A stretch of 64,000 nt of DNA. Origin: Exophiala sp. HKRS030 (taxonomy: Eukaryota > Ascomycota > Eurotiomycetes > Chaetothyriales > Herpotrichiellaceae). Both the position numbers and the translations under genes were made by a program. Position 1 is the first letter of the stretch. The number at the start of each line of letters is the position of its first letter. Under the pieces are notes generated by a model. The model did no database searches and was not told the origin of the DNA. It was given only the letters and a program-made list of their open reading frames with translations. The stretch spans positions 930,001 to 994,000 of the forward strand of contig JAHWDD010000005.1 in NCBI GenBank assembly GCA_023897205.1, given 5' to 3'. This document shows, one piece after another, positions 1 through 10,993 of this stretch.

Positions 1-933
1 GAGAGGTCAGTGACACCACCACCCAAGGTAACACAATAAATATAAATTTTGTATTTCTTTTTTCTCTCTCTTCACTTTGGATCATCACAAAAGAAAGCAC
101 TCATCATCATCACGTTTTTCTCTCTTGCTCGATATGTGTGCAAAGGGGAGAAAACCGGGAAATAGATGCGATGGATCAATAAGTACGTACTGAGGTACGA
201 TAACAAGGGGGAAGGGAGGGATTTTGGAATCGAGGTGATGTACCTTTTGGTATACGGTGTATATGGCGACCCCGAGTACTTCGTACGTAGAGGTAAGCAA
301 CTCACCCGCTCACCCTGAACCCCTGACCACCCATGACCACCCGGGACCCGTCGCTTTGAGACCATGGCCACCATTCATTCGGTCAAGTCTTTGATCAATC
401 AACCAGTCAATCAGTCAATGATGAGGCAAAACACATGACGCAAAAACAAGCAAGTCCAACAACACAAGACACCTGTATACCGACCAGATCTGGTTGCCGG
501 ACGACCATCTGTTTTTGTTTCGTAGGATTCAATCTTTGAATTCTTCTTTTTTTTCGGGGTTGGGTTTCTTTTGTTGTCAAAAAAAAAACAAAGAAAACAA
601 GACGCAAAATAAGAGAAGGGAAAAAAGTGCACGAGTACAAACGTGGGTGTCACAACGGCAACAATGCCATTATTACCTTGTGCAAACCCATACATACATC
701 TTTTTCTATTTCTTGCACAGTGTGATGATAGCAATGGTAAATCAGTTCAATTCGCCAGCCCAGCCTCAGCCACCTAATGTCCTCTCGCTCTTCTCTTGAG
801 CCATCATACAAAGTAAGAAATCTCGCGGGGTTCATCAGGGCCAATCCATGGCCAAAGATCTTCTTTGGTCAGGTCATACCCAAGGTAGGTATTTGTGCGC
901 GCGCGTGTGTGTGTGCCTGTGTGAGAACTTCTC
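1..933. other. Non-coding stretch, downstream of complex I gene
   Basis: I see no convincing gene here. Open frames are short and rich in low-complexity residues. The DNA has poly-T/poly-A runs (around 545-600) and a GT-rich run (about 899-922). The part nearest 933 is expected to be the 3-prime UTR of the ESSS gene. Confidence 0.5.
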
Positions 934-1469
934 TTATTTTGACTCGTCATAAAACCCTTCCTTTTCTAATCTTCGTCGGGCTTCCTCTAGGGCCCAAGTT
1001 TGTATCCTATCAAGTTACGAAAACAGTTAGCTTTGTTCTTGTTCCTGTTCGTTGCAGCAAAGTGATGGATGATACGAAAGGGGAAAGAAAAGAAGAAGGA
1101 AAAAACGTACGAAGTATCTTCCTTCATGGTATAAGCCGCAATGGCAACGACCCAACAGCCGACAAAGGCCCAGGCTAGTCCCTCCCAACCTTCCTTTTCA
1201 TACTTTTCACCAGGTCTTTGGCCCCAGAGCCATCCGCCGGGAGGGTCGAAGTGATCGTCATGACCACCACCGTGTCCGTGGTCTCCTCCTCCTCCTGCCG
1301 CAGCTGCGTGTCCGTGTGCGCCGTGGTCGTCGTGCCCGGCCGAGTGGGTGCTCGCCAGACGCAATGGCGTCGTCCGCGTCGTGAAAGGCACCAGCGGTGT
1401 CGATCGAGATGTGTTGGAAAGGATGGTTTGCGAGCTGCGCGCCGCGAGGCGTGGAAGTCGCGTAAACAT
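934..1469 (-). CDS. NADH:ubiquinone oxidoreductase (complex I) ESSS subunit
   Basis: This is an accessory subunit of mitochondrial complex I (ESSS, the NDUFB11 family), a single-span inner-membrane protein. Two exons are seen, 1469-1111 and 1006-934, joined across a GTACGT...ATAG intron, giving 143 residues. The N-terminus is Arg/Ser/Thr-rich like a mitochondrial presequence (MFTRLPRLAARSS). A Gly/His-rich stretch follows, then the family block GWLWGQRPGEKYEKEGWEG, one hydrophobic helix (WAFVGCWVVAIAAY), and the conserved tail SIQTWALEEARRRLEKEG, which is only read after splicing. Length and order match fungal ESSS proteins. The His/Gly repeat is longer than I would expect. The family call rests on the two conserved blocks. 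Confidence 0.85.
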
Positions 1470-2375
1470 GGTGCTCGTCGTCGGGAGTACAACCGAGGAA
1501 TCAATCGAGGACCGTCTCTTGATAACTCGATGGCGTCTCCTCCGGTATATGATTCAGTAGAAATGATAAAAGCCACCCTCTTCTTTCGGTGGTAGATGCG
1601 GGTAATCGGAACGCTGAGGGAAGAGAGTTGGTGGCGGACGGGAGGAAGTGGTGGGTTGCTTGGTTGGTTGGTGGAAACGGGGGCAAAAGGGTTCCTCGAT
1701 TGCGCAAACCACCCAGACCAAGAATCTTGAGTCAAGGGGAAGCTTGTACAACCCCAGAGGTACGTCTTCCGGTCGATAAAAACCTTGGTCGAGGGGATCT
1801 TGGTGATTGTGGAAGCAGTTTGAAGGTATCGACCAATACAACCGTCGGGACTGCGGTGAAGTTCAACTTGAAATGCCAAGCTGATGGTCGAACTGCTTCT
1901 CGGTTCATCCCAAATTAGGAAACAGAGTGATGCCGCCCTTACTAACCCTCCACTCGCGCGAAGCTACAAGTACTTGAAGCGATTAATACCCTTGTCTCAA
2001 CCGATTGTATTGAGGATTGATATATAAGAATTGGTCAATCCGGCGCATAGTCACCCAATGAATGAATCAACATTTTGAGCCGCAGTGATCCTTGGCAGCA
2101 CAAGCAATGGTTTCAACGAGGCTCCCCAGTACGGGGCCAGGACAGGGCCTCTTTCAAAGCCACATGCTCGCGACTCGCCCTAATGTAAAGATGCTAGACA
2201 AAGAAGAACAGCAAAAGCATCCATCAGGCACCAAAGGGTCGACCCATGGTCCGGGCACTGTCGCTGGTAACTGTCATGAACCAGCAGTTTTAAGGCTGCT
2301 CTGGTGAAAGGACTGAGCATCTACTTTATCAACGAGTGCTTCTTGTGGCTGACACCTTCCACTGGTGGGGGGCCC
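1470..2375. other. Intergenic: ESSS upstream region and aldolase 3-prime side
   Basis: Overlapping open frames on both strands show no family resemblance and lack a plausible splice pattern. The stretch should contain the ESSS promoter and the aldolase 3-prime UTR. Nothing else was seen. Confidence 0.4.
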
Positions 2376-3380
2376 TTATGGATTTTTTCTTGCAGCAGCT
2401 GCTGCCAGCTCAGACTCCAACTGCATCAGCGGTTCAATATCTTCAAACATGTTCTTGGTTGCCGCTTCTCCTGGGCCAGGCAGCCTCAAGGGCCGACGAG
2501 GAGCTCCTCCGTACCCAAAGGTTTCCTGCAGCACGGCTTTGGTCCCTCCCACCCCCATGCGCGTATGGGCCCAATCTCCGGTCGACAAGATACATTGTGC
2601 TTCGTAAGCATCTGAGACTTGCCCTCGGGCCCAGAGATCACAGACGCGCACGCAAGACCTCGGTGCAACGTTGGCGCCACCCACGATCATACCCGACGCG
2701 CCGGCGACAAGGCCAGGTAAGATGAAGTCTGCGAGACCTCCCAATGTAACATAGCTGGGTTTGCAACCTTTCATGGCGGTCGACACCCTGTTGAGTTTGC
2801 CAGTGTCGGCACACGTGAATTTGGTGCCGACCACGTTCTTGTGTTCTGAGGCTGCAATCAGCACGTCTGACGAGAGTTCGATGCCTGCCACAACACTGGG
2901 AAAACTGTAGAGGATGATGGGCAGTGGGGCTTTCTCAGCCACGTCGTGGTAGAAACCCACGATCACATCCGCAGATATGGCCGGCCGGAAGTAGCTTGGT
3001 GGGAGAACCAGGGCGTAATCGGCACCCGCCAATGCAGCATCGCGACAGAGTTGGACGGCTCCTTTCACCGACTGGTCAGAGCAGCCTGCTATGATGGGCA
3101 TACTTTTGTATCCGTTTTCGTTCAAGATTGCCCGAGTGGTGTGGATGACCGTCTTTCGCTCTTCACAACTGATGTGCGGCGCCTCGCCGTTGGATCCCAT
3201 CAAGACAATTCCCTTGACTCCGGCCTCCACCATATGTAGAATATGTCGCCGGTGAGTTGCCAGGTCTAGGACTTCGTCTTGGCCAGTGAAGAAAGTCAGA
3301 CTGGCGACGTAGATACCTGTGGTCAATGGTCGTGGAGCAGCCATCGTCGAGCGTGTCGCAGAAATCTTCGCTGGCAACAA
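2376..3380 (-). CDS. Dihydrodipicolinate-synthase-family aldolase (HOGA1-like)
   Basis: This is a class I (Schiff-base) aldolase of the DapA/NAL family with a TIM-barrel fold, 334 residues in one exon. Visible hallmarks are the substrate-binding motif GSNGEA near residue 62, the tyrosine in LYSFPSV (Y158), and the Schiff-base lysine in VVGTKFTC (K187). Family members cleave or form 2-oxo acids such as 4-hydroxy-2-oxoglutarate or 2-keto-3-deoxy sugar acids, so the exact substrate cannot be read. M13 (position 3344) is an equally good start; the first 12 residues could be a weak targeting sequence. It is the left-most gene of the catabolic cluster, divergent from SDR1 across about 0.5 kb, which suggests co-regulation. 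In the pathway it could cleave a 2-oxo-acid intermediate. Confidence 0.8.
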   Translation of the reverse strand: MLPAKISATRSTMAAPRPLTTGIYVASLTFFTGQDEVLDLATHRRHILHMVEAGVKGIVLMGSNGEAPHISCEERKTVIHTTRAILNENGYKSMPIIAGCSDQSVKGAVQLCRDAALAGADYALVLPPSYFRPAISADVIVGFYHDVAEKAPLPIILYSFPSVVAGIELSSDVLIAASEHKNVVGTKFTCADTGKLNRVSTAMKGCKPSYVTLGGLADFILPGLVAGASGMIVGGANVAPRSCVRVCDLWARGQVSDAYEAQCILSTGDWAHTRMGVGGTKAVLQETFGYGGAPRRPLRLPGPGEAATKNMFEDIEPLMQLESELAAAAARKNP

Positions 3381-3908
3381 TTTGGCAAGGTCAACTTCTG
3401 TTTCTTAAGAGTGACCAGAATCGCAATGTGCCATCCCAAGTGGCTTTTGACACATTGTCAATCAGGTCTTCGGGTGATTCGGATTGTAAGCCCTTGACCG
3501 GCCATATACGGCCCAAACTTTTGACATTGTGCCCGTCCGGAGAGGACAAACAAAACAGATACCACCCGTGGTCTTGCAAACCAATCCTTGTCACCGTATG
3601 ACCTTTACGATGCGGCCGGGGGTCACCACAAGCCCTTGATCAGCTCAGGATGGTGGCTGAGCTAGTGCCGGTTGGTGAACGGTTCGCCCCTGATTGGTCA
3701 CACGGCCCGAATCGGTGTACAGATGCCAACATCTGCGGGCTAGAGCAGCCGGAAAAGTATCCATACATGTTAGATATCCACCCGTGTTGGTTGACTCAAC
3801 TATTAGAGCAGCAGAAACCGAGATACTTGAGCAGACTAAGTCATGCCTTTATCGTCACATATGCATTCGAACAAAGACAACGACGGGACAAGAAACTTGT
3901 GTTCAGCC
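3381..3908. promoter_or_regulatory. Divergent intergenic region between aldolase and SDR1
   Basis: About 0.5 kb separates the two divergent starts. It contains GGCC-flanked elements (GGCC-ATATAC-GGCC near 3501) and GCGGCCGG near 3612. These resemble the CCG/CGG-type sites seen in other promoters of the cluster. Function is inferred only. Confidence 0.3.
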
Positions 3909-5242
3909 ATGGCAACTCACTATGCCTACAGTGGGCCGATCGATTGTACCCAGGAGCCCAATGTCAATAATGTCAAGGGCAAGATGGTGATTGTTACAGG
4001 TGGTACGATGCTTCAGTACGTCTCTGAAGTATTTCATGGCTGGGCTGAGCATGATTGATAGGTTCACATGGCATCGGCGCGGTCTATACAAGAACGCTCG
4101 TCCAAGCAGGGTATGTTACCATGAGGAGAAGGACTATCGTTGGGTAGTACTGATCCTCTAACACTCAGAGCCTACGTGATGATTGGTGATCTCGATACAA
4201 AGAGCGGCGAAGCCCTCGCAGGAACATTACAGGAAGGGTACGTTATGCCTTGCCGCAGCTCACATATTCAGTGATTATAAAGTAGCAGAGACCTGACAGG
4301 GTGTTTTCAGCCGTGTTTTTGTGTCTCGATGTGATGTGAACAGTTGGGACGAGCAGGTAAAGCTATTCGATAAAGCCATCAGCAGATCCCCTACCGGCCG
4401 GGTGGATGCGGTGGTGGTCAACGCAGGTATTGCTACTACGGACGGCATATTTGCGGATGATTGTAAGACAAGCCTACATCAGGAATTGAGAGCCTGAAGG
4501 AAGGAATTGACAATTTTTATTTGGCCAGCTGAACAGGATTACCCAACCAAACCGAGCGTCAGGATTCTGGATGTCAACCTAATTGGTGGGATGTACACCA
4601 TCAAGCTAGCCTTGTATCATTTCCGCCGACAGTATCGACGAGACCTCGCCGCGGGCAAAGAGGCGAGTGATACCTCGCTGATCATCCAATCCTCAATGGC
4701 GGGATATCTCGACATGCCGGGATCCCTTCTCTACGCGGCGTCCAAGTTTGGTTTACGAGCGGCGATGGCCTCCCTTCGACACACTACTCCACAGCATCGA
4801 ACTCGAGTGAATTTGATCGCGCCGTGGTGAGTGAAACCCTCCGGCAGACCTTGTCAGGACATGGGACCTGATGCCTTGGAACACACAGGTTCATCAACAC
4901 GGGCATGATCCCGGAGCACTTCATGGACCTAATTGCTTCCAAGGGCATTGCTTGGGCCTCGGTCCAAGATGCGGCTGGAGCTCTCATCGCCATCATCGCC
5001 AATCCCCTAGTGAATGGTACAGTGTCTTCCAATCTCATTGTTCATACGTCGGGTTTGCGAATCAACAGCATCCTAACCACTATCGACATTTCATAGGTCG
5101 TTCGTTCGCCGTCGTGCCGCGCAAATGGGCCCCTCGTGGCTATCTGGACATCGATCAAGATGACTTGAAGGAAGGAGACCGCCTGGGAGAGTGGCAGGGT
5201 CTTCTGCTGTCTCTGGGGGATGAACTGGCGAATCTGAATTGA
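3909..5242 (+). CDS. Short-chain dehydrogenase/reductase SDR1 (15-PGDH-like)
   Basis: This is an NAD(P)-dependent SDR, 311 residues from seven exons: 3909-4002, 4062-4110, 4169-4237, 4311-4462, 4529-4826, 4889-5016 and 5097-5242. All joins keep phase and restore family motifs: TGGSHGIG for nucleotide binding (about residue 30), D-L-D-T-K after beta-2, NAG, the catalytic serine in QSSMAGY, and Y190-AAS-K194. It fits the subgroup that oxidises secondary alcohols in the style of 15-hydroxyprostaglandin dehydrogenase. An upstream in-frame ATG at 3843 exists, but 3909 gives the usual N-terminal length. In the cluster it could make the ketone used by a Baeyer-Villiger monooxygenase. The substrate is unknown. 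Confidence 0.85.
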
Positions 5243-5567
5243 ATATTAAATCGACCACGTTGCTGAAGCGGGCTGATATTTGTAAGAGTTGCATACACGG
5301 TCCCCGTAGAGAATAACGTAAAACTGTTGAAGGCATGACTAGGAACCTTGATGACTGGTCCAGACTTACTCCGTATGTGCTCAATCAAACACAAAAGACC
5401 GAAAGACGTAGATCGAAAGTTTACAGAAGGCGGTGGATCGCCCACCTCTTTTCTTTCTGCACAGTGGATTCAAGGCCAAATGCTACGCATTACCTCTCAA
5501 AGCCGCTGATGAGTTTCGCAGTTCTTTCAGGAGCCATGACCTGAGTACCCAGTGTTATATGTATATC

Positions 5568-7591
5568 TTAAGTTCTACGATCCATTCCTTCCATGTCACC
5601 TTTTGCCCGCCATTCGCGCAACAACTTCATAAAGGCCGGTGCTCCACCACCGTAACCCGACTCGCGTGCGGCGGCAAGATCAGCGGCGCCTTCGTTGTTG
5701 TAGTATCCCGGCGTACACTCGGCCAGAAACTTGAGGCGCGGCTCTGCCAGCTGCAAGATAGTTTGGACCCAATTCTCCTCGGCCTGGGCGGTGGGCTCGA
5801 CGCTCTTGATTCCCTGCTCGAGGCAAGTCTCGATCACGTACGCCAGTTGCCAAGCCGTCTCGCTGGCCGCGTACAGGAAGTTCGGAGTCAAGGTGGCCTG
5901 AATGTTGTGGATGAAGAAACAATTTGGGAAGTGACGGGTCGTGTAGCCGTGCATCGTACGTGGGCCGTGGCGCCACGCCTCGGTCAACGTCAAACCACCT
6001 CGCCCGTAGAGCTCCATGTTCGAACGGTGGGCGAAGGAGGTGCTGTGTTCGAAGCCGGTCGCGTAGATGATCAGGTCGACCGGGTAGTGTCTACCGTTGG
6101 CCAGCACTCCGGTCTCATCGACGCCCTCGAGACTCTTCCCCCCGGTGTCGACCAGGTGAACGTTGGGCCGATTGAAGGTCTGGAGATACTCGTCGTGGAA
6201 GCAAGGCCGTTTGCACATGACGTTGTACCACGGTTTCAGGGACTCGGCGGTGGCCTTGTCTCGGACAACCTCGTCGCATCTCGCGCGGACGGCTTCCATC
6301 TTTTCGTAGTCGACGAGCTGTCGCAACGCGGCGGCTTCGGCGGGTGACAGTTTCGGGTCCATCTGGCCAAAAACGTCGGGTAGAATGTCTGTCCACCCAT
6401 CGCTGACCATGTCTTCGGACTCCCGAATGCCGTTGCAGAGATTGTTGAAGTTGACGTTCCGCCGTCCTTGCCACCCTGGCGTGAGCGAGGCCGCCCACGC
6501 CGAGTCGGTGGGCTTGTTGCCACGCACGCCGATTGACGAAGGCGTTCGCTGGAACACGTACAGCTCTTTAGCCCACCGTCCCAGATGAGGTACGATCTGG
6601 ACAGCCGTCGCGCCGGTGCCAATGATCCCGACGCGCTTGTCGACGAGCTTGTGTAAATTGCCTGCTGAATCGCCGCCGGTGTAACCATAGTCCCACCGTG
6701 ACGAGTGAAAGGCTCTGCCTTTGAACCGCTCCATTCCCGGGATCCCCGGGAGTTTCGGACGATGTAGAGGTCCTGCACAAGGGATGACGAATTTTGCTCG
6801 AATCTTGTCGCCCAGGTTGGTCTTGACTGTCCACGACGACGTCGCGTCGTCCCAGTGCATGCTTTCCACCTCGGTTTGGAACAGGGTCTTTTCGTACAGC
6901 CCGTAATGGTGGCCAATTCGTTCCGAGTGTGCGAGGAGTTCTTTCGCCCCGGCGTACTTTTCCGTCGGCATGTAGTTTGTCTCCTCGAGCAACGGCATGT
7001 AGATGTATGATTCAACGTCACACTGTGCCCCGGGGAAACGATTCCAGTACCTACGGGTGACGGTCAGCATCGTCTCAATTAACGACAACTCCACTGGACG
7101 GACCATGTACCCCCAAAACCACCGGCCTTGTCGACCAGTCTCAGGTTGGTGACGCCTTTGTCGAGCAGACGAGCGGCCACGATCTGAGCACTATAACCAC
7201 CACCCAAAATGAAGACATCAACTTCGTCGCTCAAAGCGTCTCGCGTGAATCCAGGTTCTACCCAAGGGTCTCGAAGGTACTTGGCGAATGGCCCATCGGT
7301 CTCAATCAACTGGAACTGGTTCAGGCCACCACGGGCCTTTACCTCATGGCTACGCTTGTCACGTTCCTCAATGTATCGACACTTCAAGGCTTCCGGATCG
7401 AAAGGCAGTTTGGAGGGTTGGACTACCTTGGGGATTTTTGAGTCAAGGTAGGCTTCGACAGGTTTCGGACCCATCAAATCCGTGGTTGAGGGAACAGTAG
7501 TGTCGGCAGCCATATCGTGCATATGCCTGGGAAAAGAATCTGTCACGTTGTTCTTGTGGCAATCGGTTCTCATTACATGTCTGCTCGTCAA
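5568..7591 (-). CDS. Baeyer-Villiger monooxygenase BVMO1 (cyclopentadecanone-monooxygenase-like)
   Basis: This is a FAD- and NADPH-dependent enzyme that inserts oxygen next to a ketone to give an ester or lactone. Exons are 7591-7104 and 7050-5568; the 53-nt intron lies inside GGFGGTW/YWNRFPG, and the join restores that conserved FAD-contact segment. The product is 656 residues, or about 630 if M27 (position 7513) is used. It has a first Rossmann motif GGGYSA (about 130), the BVMO fingerprint F-K-G-R-A-F-H-S-S-R-W-D (272-283), and a second Rossmann motif GTGATA (about 306). The roughly 120-residue extension before the first Rossmann fold and the PTEKYAGAKELL segment resemble the large bacterial cyclopentadecanone/steroid BVMOs rather than cyclohexanone monooxygenase. 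It is divergent from BVMO2. Third codon positions are markedly GC-rich. Confidence 0.9.
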
Positions 7592-7867
7592 ACATAGGTA
7601 TTAATTTTATATTAAGACTATACTCAATCAACATGTCATTGAGTCAGCATAACGAGCCACAAAGCTAAGCGTTCGAACATCCTCACGAACTGAGCTCAGG
7701 TCTCGTTGTTTTGGCCGGGAACTACATCCAATCAGAATAGTAGCGCTTCATGGACATCGGCAACAGCTCACGGGCCGAGCGAGCAGGTCAATCTTCGCAG
7801 GATTGCCGCGCCCCTGGCCGTCCACGAACATCCGGAATGAATTCAGGACATGCACATTGATCAAGTG

Positions 7868-7880
7868 GGCCGGGGCGGCC
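7868..7880. promoter_or_regulatory. Candidate zinc-cluster binding site GGCCG-GGG-CGGCC
   Basis: This is a perfect 5-bp inverted repeat with a 3-bp spacer, containing everted CCG...CGG triplets. Zn2Cys6 dimers typically bind paired CGG triplets. It lies midway between the two BVMO genes. Chance occurrence in GC-rich DNA cannot be excluded. Confidence 0.3.
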
Positions 7881-8173
7881 TTGTCATGGACTTGATTGCA
7901 CCGTTGCCTCCTAGGACCACGCAGATAGCTATGTTGTTTCCCTCCGATCCCAAGTCCGACGCGGCTAATTGGTCCTTGCAAGGATATCAATACTGAATGA
8001 GGCGGAAACAATGCTGATCTTAGAGATATAGATATAGCTTTGTCTTTCTGCAATGGGGCTGGAGAAGTTGATCATCACGGGCCGGTCTATATGCGAGCTT
8101 TCACGATACATTGACCTCCGGCTGACATTGGTTGTGTCACAATCTGTGGGCAAAAAGGAACGTCCGAGTATCT

Positions 8174-8199
8174 TTCAGATTCGTTCAGATTCGTTCAGA
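8174..8199 (+). repeat. Tandem decamer abutting the BVMO2 start codon
   Basis: Two full copies of TTCAGATTCG and a partial third (TTCAGA) run directly into the ATG at 8200. The array would lie in the 5-prime leader. Its role is unknown. Confidence 0.7.
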
Positions 8200-9945
8200 A
8201 TGGGTTCGATTCAGGAAGTTGTCGATTGTGATGTCTTGGTGGTGGGAGCCGGGCTCAGTGGGATCTCCATGCTGTACAAATTACGAAAGCAGGGGCTGGT
8301 AGCGAAGATATTCGAGGCAGGGGACGATTTCGGCGGGACATGGCATTGGGCAAAGTATCCCGGTGCTCGAGTTGACTCCGAGTTTCCGTTCTACCAGTTG
8401 AACATCCCAGAGGTCTGGAAGACATGGGGGTTCACACAGAGATTTCCGCACCAACAGGAACTGCGAGATTACTTTCGACACGTCGACAAGCAGTGCGACC
8501 TACGAAAAGACACATACTTCAACACTCGAGTGGTTGAGGCTGTCTGGAACGAGGAGATGGGAAGATGGACTATATACACTGACTCTGGAAGATGGGCACG
8601 GGTAAAGTATCTAGTCGTGGCTAGCGGGTCACTGGACAAACAGTATACCCCAGAGATTCCAGGACTGGCCGACTTCAAAGGGGAGATGTACCACTCTCGT
8701 TCCTGGCCACAAGGCACCAGCCTGGAAGGAAAAAAGGTTGCAGTCGTCGGTGCTGGCGCTACAGGTATCCAAGTGGTGCAAGAGACGGCGAAACAAGCGA
8801 GCGAGCTGACGGTGTTCATCCGTCGACCCAGTACGTGCCTACCGATGGGTCAGCGGGACATCACAGACGAAGAAAGAGCGTCTCAGATCGGCAAATACCC
8901 AGATTTGTTCCGTGACTGTCGCTCGTCGTGGTCAGGGTTCCCCTTCAAGCCTGGTCCTAAAGCTGTAGAGGCCACGCCGGAGGAACGAGAAGCTGTGTTC
9001 AACGAGACCTGGAGCCGAGGGGGTTTCGCCTTTCTGACTGCGTATTCTGACCCCCGGACCGACCCTGTGGCCAACAGGATGGTCTACGACTTCTGGGCGA
9101 AGAAAGTCCGCCAGAGGATCTCGGACCCTGTCAAACGCGAGATCCTCGCACCCGAGATTCCCCTGTACTACTTTGGAACAAAACGTAGTCCACTCGAACA
9201 AGACTACTACGAGATGCTGGACAGGGACAATGTCAAGGTAGTCAGCTTGAGGAGCAATCCTTTTCAGAAACTACACACGAAAGGTGCTGTGATGCAAGAT
9301 GGGAGCTCCCATGAATTTGATGTACTCATCATGGCCACCGGTTTTGAGAGCTTCACGGGATCGTAAGTGCCCTTCAATGCTGAACAAAGAAATTACTCTT
9401 CTTTGAAGTTACTGATAAATAATCTTGCAGCCTTTATGGCCTCGGCCTCAAGAATCGCCACGGGATTGATATAAAGGACGTGTGGGCCGAGGAGATCCAC
9501 ACCTTCCTAGGTCTCCTCGTACGCGATCTTCCCAATTGTTTCGTGGTCTTCGGCCCTCAAGGTATGTCAATGATGAAAGATTGATTTGGGAAACCCAGCT
9601 GACGCATATTACCAATTAGCACCAACCACGCTGTACAATGCCCCCACGACCATCGAGTGCCAGACTGACATAGTCACCGATCTTATTGTCAAGACGGAGC
9701 AACGAGGAGCAAAGTCAATTGAAACGACAAAGATCGCCGAACAGGAGTGGGCGCAATTGTTGGATTCGCAGTTTAGACAGTCGTTGGTGAAACATACACC
9801 GTCTTGGTGGACTCGAGCCAATGTTCCCGGGGCAAAGACCCAACCTTTGACATACCTTGGAGGACTCATGGAATACGAGAAGTTATGCCTCACAGCCATT
9901 GAGAGTGATACAGGGTTGGTGTACAAAGGGGTTGTCGGGCATTAA
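8200..9945 (+). CDS. Baeyer-Villiger monooxygenase BVMO2 (cyclohexanone/phenylacetone-type)
   Basis: Three exons (8200-9362, 9431-9561, 9620-9945) encode 539 residues, the usual size of the cyclohexanone/phenylacetone monooxygenase group. It has a first Rossmann motif VGAGLSG (15-21), a GGTWHWAKYPGARVDSE flavin segment, an exact BVMO fingerprint F-K-G-E-M-Y-H-S-R-S-W-P (159-170), a second Rossmann motif VGAGATG (183-189), and the late MATGFES motif. It should convert a ketone to an ester or lactone using FAD, NADPH and O2. I start at 8200 because the frame upstream (from 8053) looks like leader sequence and the decamer repeat sits there. Codon use is less GC-rich than in BVMO1, and the protein belongs to a different BVMO branch. 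Confidence 0.9.
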
Positions 9946-10167
9946 TGCTACGCTGATGGTCCTTTTTCGTTCGAGTTCAGAAGCAATTCGTGAGATAGCA
10001 ATAGTCAGGAAATCATAGATCTATACAGTGACAGGCATAAATGATGAGCGGTAACCAAGGAACGAAACCGACATTATCAACATCACATGGTAGAATGAGG
10101 TGGTGGCAATTGTGCTACTTATTGCACATCGAGCGGGAAATCTTCACGTTTCTGACCCACTTTCTGA

Positions 10168-10993
10168 TCAACACATTGCACCTCCATCCACGGTGTAGAC
10201 CGATCCCGTCGTCCAACTCGAGTCGTCACTCAAAAGGAAGACGAAAGTTTTGGCGAGTTCCTCCGGGGTGCCTAACCTGGGGATGGCTAGCGATCTGTGC
10301 ATTTCCATTGCTGGAATGTCCTTCTTTCCTGCTTCCTGAAGGATACGATCCATCAGAGGTGTCTGTACAGGCCCGCTGGGAGACACTCTTTTAGCATTAT
10401 AACCACTTTAATCACGGGCCACTCGGTACTTACGGCGCCACTGCATTCACGCGAATACCTCGACTGCCGCTCTCTCTGGCCGCACACCTAGTCAATCCCA
10501 AAACACCGTGCTTGCTGACGGAGTAGGCCATGACTCCCGCACGACCTGAGAGGGCCGCGGTACTGGCTGCGTTGACGATGGCAGCGCCTTGCTTCATGAC
10601 CCGGAGCTGGGCTCGCAAACAATAAAACATGCCCGTCAGATTGACCTGGATGATCTTGTCCCACGTCGAGTTTTCTGTGTCAGTGAAGTTGCGAAAAATC
10701 TTGTCGTCGCCCTCGATGCCTGCCATGTTGACTGCTCCGTCGAGTCGGCCGTAGGTATCGACCGTGGATCGAATCCAGTCATCCACACAATCGGAGTCGA
10801 CCACGTCTACCACTGTGGCGGTTACTTGCGCACCTTGGGAGCGGAGATCCTGGGCAACCTGCTTGAGTGCGGGTCCTTGTATATCGGCAAGTGCCAAACT
10901 GGCTCCATGCCGGGCACTTTCATGGGCAACAGCACGTCCAATGCCGCTGGCAGCGCCAGTGATGGCGACGACCTTGTCCTTGAGGGTTGACAT
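10168..10993 (-). CDS. Short-chain dehydrogenase/reductase SDR2 (classical)
   Basis: This is a classical NAD(P)-dependent SDR of 259 residues. Exons are 10993-10434 and 10387-10168 with a 46-nt intron. It shows the cofactor motif TGAASGIG (12-19), D37 in LALAD favouring NAD, NMAG in place of the usual NNAG, catalytic S144, Y157 and K161, and the C-terminal GSVYTVDGGAMC typical of FabG/cyclopentanol-dehydrogenase relatives. An in-frame ATG at 11038 would add 15 residues, but MSTLKDKVVAITG is the standard family start. It converges with BVMO2 and diverges from the aldehyde dehydrogenase. Probable role: alcohol to ketone before oxygen insertion, or oxidation of a hydroxy product afterwards. Confidence 0.85.

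Larger units (their letters stand above)
7592..8199. promoter_or_regulatory. Shared divergent promoter of the two BVMO genes
   Basis: About 0.6 kb lies between the starts of BVMO1 and BVMO2. It holds the inverted repeat at 7868-7880 and the decamer repeat at 8174-8199. The close head-to-head arrangement suggests common control, probably by the Zn2Cys6 factor at 18 kb (inference). Confidence 0.45.

Noticed and set aside
1175..1879. 234-residue minus-strand open frame upstream of and overlapping ESSS
   Set aside because: Different frame from the ESSS exon and without domain features; the ESSS frame explains the region.
5433..6347. 304-residue plus-strand open frame over BVMO1
   Set aside because: Antisense shadow of the BVMO1 coding exon, which has complete motifs on the other strand.
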